Assembly (NCBI GenBank): GCA_964647625.1 | Contig: CAZYHZ010000020.1 | Span: 3,634-67,633 of the forward strand | Direction: 5' to 3' | From: DASRJG01 sp964647625 | Lineage (GTDB): Bacteria; Acidobacteriota; Polarisedimenticolia; Polarisedimenticolales; DASRJG01 | Length of the DNA: 64,000 nucleotides | Part shown: one piece after another, positions 17,890 to 24,691 of the stretch | How the letters are laid out: the number at the start of each line of letters is the position of its first letter | Position numbering within the stretch: the stretch's first letter is position 1 | Notes under the pieces: generated by a model | Told to the model about the DNA's origin: nothing | The model's input: only the letters and a program-made list of their open reading frames with translations | Databases searched by the model: none | Made by a program: the position numbers and the translations under genes

Positions 17890-18943
17890 TGACAGCTCGT
17901 CCTTTCGTCGAACGCCCGATTGCAATCGTCCACTGCGAGTCTTCGCCCTTCTGCACCTCGATCTCGACGTCGAGGAATCTCCGGATGATCTCCACGTTGG
18001 TCAGCGTATGACGCGTGGGACGAACGGTTCTGAAGGTTCCCTCTCCGGCGATTGCCAGCGGTACCAGCAACTGATCCGCAAGGTACGGGCCGACCGGAGC
18101 GCCGGACGCCAGGTAGTCGCGGACTTCGCCAACGAGTTCCATGGCCACCCGCTCCGCGGGCACCTCTCTCCTCCCGAAGCCGGTGAACAACTCGCAAACC
18201 CTTTCAGACTCGATCTCGAGAGTGATGATGTTGCCGGGCCCAACGGCATTGCGAACTTCCTCCACCGCGAGCCATTCCGGGAGCCATGAAAGCGCCCCCT
18301 GCACGACTTCCAGTTCACGTTCCGCGATGCCACGGGAGAGATTCGAGACCCTTGCGCGCGCGTGCCTCCGAACGATCTCCCCTCGATCAACGAGGTCAAG
18401 TCGCCCAAGGCGCGCGACGGGTTCGACTCTGACGCGGAACTTTCCGCCTCCTGCCGGGTAGAACCCTGGACGGTCGAGCTCGACGACAATACGCGGACCC
18501 ATCCGGCCGAGAATCGGCAGGAGAACACGCTCGAGAAAGTCAAACGGTGGCGCGAAGGGATTGTGGGTTCCCCCCTCCATGACGAGCTCAGAAGGGGCGG
18601 ACGCAACCATGAGTGCCGGCAACACGGTCTGAAGAACGAGCGTGGCGCTTCCGGCAGTACCGACCGCAAAACGGAATGATCCCGGCTTGATCGCTCCTGG
18701 AGAAAACGTCAGCTCCTGCGATCCGATCACGCCGCCGTCGACACGAGCGGAACCGATCTCCGCGGCCGCATGCACGGCGGTCAGGTGCTGTCGAAGCAGC
18801 CCAGGCTTCTCTCGCCCCGCGCGCAGGTTCGAAATGCGGAAGGGGCGTCCGGTGACGAGCGACAACCCGAGCGCGGACCGGAGAATCTGTCCCCCGCCTT
18901 CGCCGAGCGAGCCATCGATCTCGATGACATCGGACGCGATCAC
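17879..18943 (-). CDS. rtcA: RNA 3'-terminal phosphate cyclase
   Basis: RtcA uses ATP to convert RNA 3'-phosphates to 2',3'-cyclic phosphates, a substrate form for RtcB. The protein has 354 residues, normal for the family. It shows 'IDGSLGEGGGQILRSAL', 'RAGREKPGLLRQHL' and 'GFYPAGGGKFRVRV', and the active-site His lies in 'RHTLTNVEII'. The start is GTG 18943, preceded by GGGGGTGAG. It follows the Y-RNA-like genes by 41 bases and overlaps rtcB. Co-expression with RtcB and Rsr from a sigma-54 promoter under RtcR is the expected regulation. Confidence 0.95.
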   Translation of the reverse strand: MIASDVIEIDGSLGEGGGQILRSALGLSLVTGRPFRISNLRAGREKPGLLRQHLTAVHAAAEIGSARVDGGVIGSQELTFSPGAIKPGSFRFAVGTAGSATLVLQTVLPALMVASAPSELVMEGGTHNPFAPPFDFLERVLLPILGRMGPRIVVELDRPGFYPAGGGKFRVRVEPVARLGRLDLVDRGEIVRRHARARVSNLSRGIAERELEVVQGALSWLPEWLAVEEVRNAVGPGNIITLEIESERVCELFTGFGRREVPAERVAMELVGEVRDYLASGAPVGPYLADQLLVPLAIAGEGTFRTVRPTRHTLTNVEIIRRFLDVEIEVQKGEDSQWTIAIGRSTKGRAVNEG

Positions 18944-18984
18944 AATCTCACCCCCGCGACATTCGGACGTAAACCAAGACCGAA

Positions 18985-19116
18985 GGGTGGCGACAAGTTC
19001 AGGTGAAACGTGCGCCTTGCTCTGCCCGCTGAGCTACGGCCCGGTGTTTGCACCGGCCGCCCGGATTCGAACCGGGGACCGAGACGTTCATGGAGTTCCA
19101 CCGGCATTCGCCACCC
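18985..19116 (-). ncRNA. yrlA: Y-RNA-like RNA with full permuted tRNA-like module (YrlA type)
   Basis: This 132-nt unit is closed by a perfect 9-bp stem, GGGTGGCGA (19116-19108) with TCGCCACCC (18993-18985). Inside, the 5' strand continues AATGCCGGTGG and the 3' strand is preceded by CTTG, resembling the Ro-binding stem of Y RNAs. Next come a perfect tRNA T-arm (19076-19060, loop TTCGAAT), a long acceptor-like hairpin closed by CAAA (19059-19037), the bases TA, and a tRNA D-arm, GCTC-AGCGGGCA-GAGC (19034-19019). The T-arm precedes the D-arm, so the module is a permuted tRNA. This matches the tRNA-mimic module known for YrlA RNAs bound by Rsr. Confidence 0.8.
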
Positions 19117-19135
19117 CTCACAACTCGAACGAATT

Positions 19136-19196
19136 GGGCCGACAAGAATCGCCGAGACGTTCACGGACAAGTGTAGTCCCCAGCGGCATTCGGCCC
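19136..19196 (-). ncRNA. short Y-RNA-like RNA without tRNA module
   Basis: This 61-nt unit has the same closing motif as its neighbours: GGGCCGA (19196-19190) pairs perfectly with TCGGCCC (19142-19136), followed inward by AATGCCG on the 5' side and preceded by CTTG on the 3' side. A small hairpin, GGAC-TACACTT-GTCC, occupies the middle. No T-arm or D-arm is present. It could be a minimal Rsr-binding RNA or a decayed copy of a longer one. Confidence 0.65.
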
Positions 19197-19206
19197 GCCG
19201 AACAAT

Positions 19207-19305
19207 GGGGCGACGAGAAAGAGCGAGAGGATCACGAGGACCTTGCGGCTCTCGTGCCCGGGATTCGAACCCGGATGACCATGTACTCCCGCAAGCATTC
19301 GCCCC
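19207..19305 (-). ncRNA. Y-RNA-like RNA with T-arm half of a tRNA module
   Basis: This 99-nt unit is closed by GGGGCGA (19305-19299) with TCGCCCC (19213-19207). The 5' strand continues AATGC, as in the other two units. It contains a perfect T-arm (19274-19258, stem CCGGG/CCCGG, loop TTCGAAT) followed by an acceptor-like hairpin, CACGAG...CTCGTG (19256-19233), with an inner GCC-GCAA-GGT cap. No D-arm follows. It begins nine bases after the rsr stop codon, so it is co-transcribed with rsr and must be cut out or processed. Confidence 0.7.
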
Positions 19306-19313
19306 GACGCATT

Positions 19314-20867
19314 TCACAATTCAATCCTCTCGATCGCTTCCACCCACGAGCCGGCCGCGTGTCCGACGCGCGCGAACCGGGAGACAACATCAAACACGCC
19401 GTCCGAGAAGCCCCCGACGTTCAGAATGTCGTCCCGGTCGTATGCCTGCGTCGTCCGGTTGGGCTGGAGGTCGATGCACACCAGTTGCGCCGACCAGCTC
19501 CGACTCTTGAACGTCTCCCACTCACGCATCATCGCCGTAGCCGAGCCGGGCCGCGCGTCGACCCAAGACTGGTTGTCCGAAACGAAGATCACGAGATCAG
19601 CCCTGGCCCCGATGCGGTTCAGATGAACGAGCGGCGCACTGCAGTTCGTTCCCCCGCCGACCACCGCGGCAAGCCGTGCTGCGTTGGTCATCACGCTATC
19701 CCTCGCGTTGGTCTTGACCTCGACGAGCCGATCGTTGAACGGAAGCACGTCCGCTGTCGGGTTGTGGCGAACCACCGCCGCAGCGATCAGCGCGGCGACG
19801 TCGACGCAACGCACTGCCGTTGTCGCTCCCTTTCGATGCCCAGTGACCGGCGATGCCATCGAGCCCGAGACGTCAGGACACACGACAACGCGGCCTTCCA
19901 CCCTCGGCACGTTCGCGATCGCGATCTCTGCCGCGTCCTGCAGGGCGTCGCGGACGATCCGCGGGACATCGGCTCCCGCCTGCGTGTAGGCCACGAGAAG
20001 TTGGTACGGCATTGCGCGAGACTTTCTGATCTCGACCGCGTCGCGCAGACGGTCAGCAATCAGCTCGGCCATCCCTTCCCGCTCGAAGACCCCGTGACGG
20101 GCAAACGTGTTCAGATTCATACGAGTTGCCTGCCATGGCGCCCGACGGGCAATGTCGGTCCAGTGCTCCGTGGTCAGGTCGAGCGACGTCAGCATCTGGA
20201 ACGGCACATCCGGGACTTCTTGCGTCTGATCGGCCTTGAACGCCTCGTAGCGACGGACTAACTCCGGCAGAGCCTCGGTGTTGTGCTTGCGCCCCAGGAG
20301 GTAACCGTACAGGGCCTCGCGGGACGGTGAGATCGGCTTCGGGTGCACCATGCGCACGATGTCCGCGATCGAGGGCCGGGTCCCGATGGAGGCGCCGAAG
20401 AGCGCGTCATCCGACCGGTCACGCAGCCAACCGCGGACCAGGCGCTGCGGTCGGGTCCCGAGCGACTTACGACCGGCGGCACCGCTGCGAACGATCTGGA
20501 CAAAGTTGCGCAGCATCCGCGGAGAATCGATGACGCGGTGAAACACCTTCGGGAGCAGATCTCCGTCGCGAACCGCAAGAACTGCGCAGAGCACAGCCGG
20601 GAGGTCCTTCATGGCGCCGACCTCACGGGCGTGAACGGCCGTTCGTGCGATGAACCCCGGCTCGACCCCGCCGCACAGCTCGAGAATGTCCTCGAGCTGT
20701 GCGGCATCGCTGGCGTAGAAAGTGCCGTTGAGGCATCCCGTTATCGCGTACTGCGCCAGCGTGTGCTTCGGAGGAAGTGAGTAGGCCGGTGCTCCCTCGT
20801 CGTTTCGTGTGTCGGCCTTCCGGAGCATCCGGCCCATCCAAGAAGAGAACAGCTTCTGGTTCGCCAT
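19314..20867 (-). CDS. rsr: Ro60-like TROVE domain protein (Rsr)
   Basis: Rsr is the bacterial Ro60 orthologue, a ring of HEAT-like repeats that binds Y RNAs and, in studied bacteria, works with exoribonucleases and RNA repair. The 517-residue protein shows the TROVE domain over about residues 15-340 and then a vWA-like domain with the MIDAS motif 'DVSGSM' and later 'IFVSDNQSW'. The start is ATG 20867 rather than the adjacent GTG, because GGAGG then lies six bases away. It is the first gene of the minus-strand operon that continues with three Y-RNA-like genes, rtcA and rtcB, and is divergent from rtcR. Confidence 0.93.
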   Translation of the reverse strand: MANQKLFSSWMGRMLRKADTRNDEGAPAYSLPPKHTLAQYAITGCLNGTFYASDAAQLEDILELCGGVEPGFIARTAVHAREVGAMKDLPAVLCAVLAVRDGDLLPKVFHRVIDSPRMLRNFVQIVRSGAAGRKSLGTRPQRLVRGWLRDRSDDALFGASIGTRPSIADIVRMVHPKPISPSREALYGYLLGRKHNTEALPELVRRYEAFKADQTQEVPDVPFQMLTSLDLTTEHWTDIARRAPWQATRMNLNTFARHGVFEREGMAELIADRLRDAVEIRKSRAMPYQLLVAYTQAGADVPRIVRDALQDAAEIAIANVPRVEGRVVVCPDVSGSMASPVTGHRKGATTAVRCVDVAALIAAAVVRHNPTADVLPFNDRLVEVKTNARDSVMTNAARLAAVVGGGTNCSAPLVHLNRIGARADLVIFVSDNQSWVDARPGSATAMMREWETFKSRSWSAQLVCIDLQPNRTTQAYDRDDILNVGGFSDGVFDVVSRFARVGHAAGSWVEAIERIEL

Positions 20868-20920
20868 CACCTTCCTCCGACTTCATCGTCGTTCCTTGTC
20901 TTTTTCGTCGGAGTCCCGTA

Positions 20921-20938
20921 TTTCACAGGCTGTGCCAA
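20921..20938 (-). promoter_or_regulatory. candidate sigma-54 promoter for rsr operon
   Basis: On the minus strand the sequence TTGGCACAGCCTGTGAAA has a perfect -24 element (TGGCAC). The -12 element, at the correct ten-base spacing from GG, reads GA where GC is expected. It lies about 54 bases upstream of the rsr start, between rsr and the sigma-54 activator gene rtcR, which is where RtcR-dependent operons have it. The imperfect -12 keeps confidence moderate. Confidence 0.5.
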
Positions 20939-21036
20939 CCGCCTCGCGGCGCCGCGCGACGCAATTAAGTCATTTATTTTCTTACTTTTGTATGAATACG
21001 GCCGTCACAGGAATCGAACGCAGCCCCCGACAAATA

Positions 21037-21050
21037 GATATTAGAATATC
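21037..21050. promoter_or_regulatory. AT-rich palindrome upstream of rtcR
   Basis: GATATT-AG-AATATC is a perfect 6-bp inverted repeat 13 bases before the rtcR start, within an unusually AT-rich divergent region (20962-21066). It could be an operator or an RtcR/IHF-type site. No known consensus was recognised. Confidence 0.3.
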
Positions 21051-21063
21051 GTATGCTATCCAT

Positions 21064-22674
21064 ATGGATAAAGTCGCCAGGCCCACCGTCGTTTTCAGCC
21101 TCGTCGGAACGACGCTCGACGCCGGAGTCGGCGAAGATCGCTGGAATTGGTGGCGTCCCTCCGTTTCACTTTGCCAACACGAGGACCTCCTCGTGAGCCG
21201 TCTGGAGCTCCTTTTCGATCGAAAGCACACGAAGGTCGCGAAGCAGCTCCTCGCGGATGTCGCGACCGTTTCCCCGGAGACCGAGGTGGGCCTTCGGACG
21301 ATCTCCATGGCGGCGCCCTGGGATTTTGAGGCGGTCTTCGATGAGCTCCACCGATTCACGCAGTCCTACACCTTCGACACCGAGCGTGAGGACTACCTCG
21401 TTCACATAACAACGGGAACGCACGTCGCACAGATCTGCCTGTTCCTGCTGACGGAGACCCGGCATTTCCCGGCGCGTCTGATCCAAACGGCGCCGCCACG
21501 GCGGGAACAACCCGGAGCGGGTTCGTTTCAGATCATCGACCTCGACCTTTCCCGTTACGACCGGATCGCTACGCGGTTTCAGGAGGAGCGACGCGATGCG
21601 TTGTCGTTCTTGAAGTCTGGGATCGACACCCGGAATACCGCGTTCAATGAGCTCATGGAGCGAATTGAGCGGGTCGCGATCGCATCGAAGGCCCCCATCT
21701 TGTTGACGGGACCCACTGGCTCCGGCAAGTCCAGACTCGCCAGGAGAATCTACGATCTGAAGCTGACGCGGCGACTGGTCGCCGGCCCGCTCGTTGAAGT
21801 GAACTGCGCCACGATTCGTGGAGATGCCGCGATGTCCGCGCTGTTCGGCCATCGGCGAGGGGCATTCACGGGCGCGATCGCCGATCGCCCAGGCCTCCTG
21901 CGCTCCGCCCGCGGGGGCGTGCTATTCCTCGACGAGATCGGGGAGCTCGGTCTGGATGAGCAGGCGATGCTGCTTCGCGCCGTCGAGGACAAACGGTTCC
22001 TTCCCGTAGGCTCTGACCGCGAGGAGGAGAGCGATTTCCAGCTCATCGCCGGCTCAAATTGCGATCTATGGTCCTCGGTTCGAGATGGGCGATTCCGGGA
22101 AGACCTCCTCGCCCGGCTGGATCTTTGGCCATTCCGCCTCCCCGGCCTCGTCGACCGCCTCGAAGACATCGAGCCGAACGTCGACTACGAGCTCGAAAGG
22201 TTCGCTCAGACAGCCGGAAGGAAGACGACCTTCAATCGCGAAGCACGGGACCGGTTTCTGCGCTTCGCGACGTCGCGGGATGCGTCCTGGTCCGCCAATT
22301 TTCGCGACCTCAACGCTGCGGTCACACGCATGTCGACACTCGCGTCTAGTGGACGGATCACCGTCCGCGGGGTCGACGACGAGATCGCGAGGCTCAAGCA
22401 GGCCTGGAGGGCCAGCACGACCGACAATACTCCGCTGATTGATCAGATCGTTGGCCCGACAACCGCAGCCGGACTCGACCGGTTCGACCGTGTTCAGCTC
22501 GAGGAAGTTCTTCGCACGTGCGCGAGAAGCACGAGCCTCTCAGACGCTGGACGGGCCTTGTTCGGGGAGTCGAGAAAGCGACGGAGTTCGACGAACGATG
22601 CCGATCGCCTCAGAAAGTACTTGGCACGGTTTGATTTGAATTGGGAAACGATGCGACGTCACTGGGCGCGCTGA
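21064..22674 (+). CDS. rtcR: RtcR, sigma-54-dependent activator of the RNA-repair operon
   Basis: The protein has 536 residues. The N-terminal 180 form the RtcR sensor domain (CARF-like), with the family motifs 'SLVGTTLDAG', 'WRPSVSLCQHEDLLVSRLEL' and 'VHITTGTHVAQICLFLLTE'. The central AAA+ domain has Walker A 'GPTGSGKS', the sigma-54 contact loop 'GAFTGA' and Walker B 'VLFLDEIGEL'. The C-terminus (about 460-536) looks like a short helix-turn-helix. RtcR keeps the operon off until its sensor domain perceives damaged-RNA products. The start at ATG 21064 fits the family; no Shine-Dalgarno sequence is evident. It is divergent from rsr across 196 bp. Confidence 0.94.
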   Translation: MDKVARPTVVFSLVGTTLDAGVGEDRWNWWRPSVSLCQHEDLLVSRLELLFDRKHTKVAKQLLADVATVSPETEVGLRTISMAAPWDFEAVFDELHRFTQSYTFDTEREDYLVHITTGTHVAQICLFLLTETRHFPARLIQTAPPRREQPGAGSFQIIDLDLSRYDRIATRFQEERRDALSFLKSGIDTRNTAFNELMERIERVAIASKAPILLTGPTGSGKSRLARRIYDLKLTRRLVAGPLVEVNCATIRGDAAMSALFGHRRGAFTGAIADRPGLLRSARGGVLFLDEIGELGLDEQAMLLRAVEDKRFLPVGSDREEESDFQLIAGSNCDLWSSVRDGRFREDLLARLDLWPFRLPGLVDRLEDIEPNVDYELERFAQTAGRKTTFNREARDRFLRFATSRDASWSANFRDLNAAVTRMSTLASSGRITVRGVDDEIARLKQAWRASTTDNTPLIDQIVGPTTAAGLDRFDRVQLEEVLRTCARSTSLSDAGRALFGESRKRRSSTNDADRLRKYLARFDLNWETMRRHWAR

Positions 22675-22741
22675 CTATACGAAGACGCTTTCCCAAGTTC
22701 CCGACCGTTCGTTGGTGGTTCAACGCCACTGTGAATAGAAG

Positions 22742-23674
22742 TTAACCACCCACCTGTTCATATGCGAGCTTGATGAACGGCTTCGCCTCCCCCACATCGT
22801 GCTCGGACCTGATCGTGATCTCAAGATCTCCGGTCCCAAAGTGACCTATTGAAGAGACATCTCGAGAGATTCCGTGCGGGCCCGGGAACCGAGCCGGATC
22901 GAGCTTGAGAAACAACAGAATCTTCTGTCGTTGGACCTCGACGCACGCGATGTTCTGGGTTGTCCGGTATGCGATGTATTGCTTCTTGGGCGCCTCTTCC
23001 ATGGCTGGATCAAGACCCATGATGTACTCCTGAAGGGCCAGCACCTGCGCTCGAATTGCATCGGACTTAGATTTCAGATGTTGCTCAAGGGTCCACCCGC
23101 CTCGCTCGCGCGTAAGCGCCGCCTTTTTTCCCGCTGCAATCATTACCGGATTCTTGCCAGATTCTTCGCGCGAGACGGGGGTCCCCGCTTTTTGGAAGAT
23201 ATCCTCCAAATAAATCGAATCATTGGCGAACAGGCGGTAGGTCCAGAGCTCGATGTTAGCGCCCATGACTTGGACAGCGTGGAGATCGTACTTCTTGTAA
23301 TTTGGCGCCAGGCAGATGACGCGAATATCCGACCACTCGATCTCGACGTCGGCCCCAAGCGCCTTGTGAGCCGCGACTTCGAAATCACCACGATGATCGC
23401 GGAGCCAAGATAAGTAGAAAAGGCTCTGATTGATCAACTCTGAGGAGGCGACACGCTTGTACTCAATGATCACAGGGTTGCGATCCTCGGAGAGGGCGAG
23501 CGTGTCGATCCGGCCTCCGTGGACTGACCCAGTCGAGAACTCCGTCGCGACGAGCCGAAAGTTGAACACGACGTTGAGATTTCTTTCGATCAATCGCTGA
23601 AGGCGTTTCTCATCTTGGAAGTCCGATTGCGAGATCGAGGTCAACCGATCGCCTGTTATCTGGAACAATGGCAT
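22742..23674 (-). CDS. PD-(D/E)XK nuclease-like protein with DUF5655-type C-terminus
   Basis: The 310-residue protein has an N-terminal half that looks like a restriction-endonuclease-like fold: 'GGRIDTLALSEDRNPVIIEYKR' spans the catalytic D...ExK signature of NucS/Holliday-junction-type nucleases, followed by a Gln-containing helix ('LINQSLFYLSWLRDH'). The C-terminal 100 residues ('VEVQRQKILLFLKLD', 'RDVSSIGHFGTGDLEI') resemble DUF5655. The ATG start at 23674 has GGAAGG at good spacing. It lies between rtcR and the tRNA-Leu gene inside the island and is noticeably lower in G+C. A nucleic-acid role, perhaps defensive, is inferred only from the fold. Confidence 0.7.
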   Translation of the reverse strand: MPLFQITGDRLTSISQSDFQDEKRLQRLIERNLNVVFNFRLVATEFSTGSVHGGRIDTLALSEDRNPVIIEYKRVASSELINQSLFYLSWLRDHRGDFEVAAHKALGADVEIEWSDIRVICLAPNYKKYDLHAVQVMGANIELWTYRLFANDSIYLEDIFQKAGTPVSREESGKNPVMIAAGKKAALTRERGGWTLEQHLKSKSDAIRAQVLALQEYIMGLDPAMEEAPKKQYIAYRTTQNIACVEVQRQKILLFLKLDPARFPGPHGISRDVSSIGHFGTGDLEITIRSEHDVGEAKPFIKLAYEQVGG

Positions 23675-23738
23675 TGGGATTCCTTCCTTCACCGTCCGCC
23701 CAGAGTCGACGACGTTCTTGCCTGCCAAGACTCGCTTC

Positions 23739-23824
23739 TGGTGCCGGAGGCTGGACTCGAACCAGCACTCCCTTGCGGGAAGGGGATTTTAAGTCCCCTG
23801 CGTCTGCCATTCCGCCACTCCGGC
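23739..23824 (-). tRNA. tRNA-Leu (anticodon TAA)
   Basis: A complete class II tRNA lies on the minus strand: acceptor GCCGGAG/CTCCGGC, anticodon loop CTTAAAA with anticodon TAA, a long variable arm (CCCGCAAGGG core), the T-loop TTCGAGT, and an encoded CCA at 23741-23739. Its 3' end faces the RNA-repair island, and the last 43 bp are repeated at 15251-15293. Confidence 0.93.
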
Positions 23825-23943
23825 GCGGTCGTCGGAGTCTAGCGTGTCTTCCAGCCCTTAGGCGGGAAGCTCGTCCGTCGCTTTTGGCCGCTCGGAGGGT
23901 TCCGCGATATCTTGGCTTACAGATCGAAGAAAGGGGGTGCCTC

Positions 23944-24657
23944 ATGCAGTTCTACGTCGGCTTCCGTACTCCGATGGCCGCGGGACTCCGAAACGTGGCC
24001 GCAGCCGTCCTGGGGATCTTCGCGCTCGGCACTCCCTGCATGGCCATCGAGTTCTCAGACGGCGACTTCACCTCGGGCTGGCAGTACGTCCAGGTGACGA
24101 CCGCAAACGGCGGCTCCTGGTCCGTCAAACGGAACAACGTCGGGAAGAACCCGGGCAACTACCTGATCACGGACACGTCGGTCGCGGGCGACTGCGCGGC
24201 CGTCTACGGCTTCGGCTTCAAGACGGACGCCGTCTACGATCCGCACGAGCGCGGGCCGCTCGAGTCGTTCGACTACACGGAAGACGCCAAGCTGATCGAT
24301 GGTTTCGGCGGAGGGCAGGCGAATGGTCCGGCCATCCGGCAAAACGGGAAGATGTACCGGATCCCGCACCTCGACACGAACGCGATCTTCACCTGGCGTT
24401 CGTTCCCACGCTCGGCCGTCCATGCGAGCGACTTCGTCCGCGTGCTGGGGGGACAATGTGGAGCGGACGTCGATCCCTCCGACCATCCGGATTTCTCGTC
24501 CGCGGGCGCGCCGATCGAGTTCGGCTTCGTGCGCGCCAACAGCCAGATCGACGGTGAGCCCCCCTACGCGATCACGGGCGCGATCGACAACTGGAAGGTC
24601 ACGCTGAATCGCCGGAGTTCATCGTCTCGGGAAGGACCTGGATCCTCGGCGAGGTAG
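23944..24657 (+). CDS. secreted protein of unknown function
   Basis: A signal peptide of about 35 residues ends 'FALGTPCMA' and is followed by an all-beta-looking domain rich in Gly, Asp and aromatic residues ('DFTSGWQYVQVTTANGGSW', 'LITDTSVAGDCAAVYGFGF'). Each of two cysteines is in a conserved-looking context. The protein has 237 residues and I recognise no family. The start is ATG 23944 with AAGGGGG upstream. The last 18 or so residues (Ser/Arg rich) are read through the antisense of a kinase-like scrap, so the native C-terminus may have been lost. Confidence 0.6.
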   Translation: MQFYVGFRTPMAAGLRNVAAAVLGIFALGTPCMAIEFSDGDFTSGWQYVQVTTANGGSWSVKRNNVGKNPGNYLITDTSVAGDCAAVYGFGFKTDAVYDPHERGPLESFDYTEDAKLIDGFGGGQANGPAIRQNGKMYRIPHLDTNAIFTWRSFPRSAVHASDFVRVLGGQCGADVDPSDHPDFSSAGAPIEFGFVRANSQIDGEPPYAITGAIDNWKVTLNRRSSSSREGPGSSAR

Positions 24658-24682
24658 ACCTCGCCCATGCCGCGAGAAACGG
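24640..24682 (-). pseudogene. scrap of a serine/threonine kinase glycine loop
   Basis: On the minus strand these bases read R-GMGEVYLAEDP, the signature nucleotide-binding loop of the kinases seen elsewhere in this window (GGMGEVYRARD). Nothing kinase-like remains on either side. It fits with the duplicated GST tail nearby as a leftover of recombination at kinase loci. Confidence 0.4.
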
Positions 24683-24691
24683 GAGGGGCCG

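Larger units (their letters stand above)
15251..23824. mobile_element. island-like segment at tRNA-Leu(TAA) carrying the RNA-repair locus
   Basis: About 8.5 kb is bounded by the 43-bp direct repeat described at 15251-15293 and by the intact tRNA-Leu gene, whose 3' end faces the segment. Inside are an M28 peptidase, rtcB, rtcA, three Y-RNA-like genes, rsr, rtcR and a PD-(D/E)XK-type gene. By eye these genes, especially those at 15411-16415 and 22742-23674, are poorer in G+C than the flanks. No integrase, transposase or relaxase gene is present, so it would be either a decayed element or one moved in trans. Confidence 0.6.

Noticed and set aside
18950..18972. A fourth CCGAATG motif just before rtcA, possible fourth Y-RNA-like unit
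   Set aside because: There is no matching 3' closing strand before or inside rtcA; the GGGGG next to it serves as the rtcA ribosome site.
21001..21030. A T-loop-like GTTCGATTCC on the minus strand, possible further tRNA or Y RNA fragment
   Set aside because: The flanking stem positions do not pair, and no acceptor or closing stem is found.
20992..21063. An upstream in-frame ATG extending rtcR by 24 residues
   Set aside because: The RtcR family starts at the 'VVFSLVGTTLDAG' segment; the extension crosses the AT-rich control region and palindrome.
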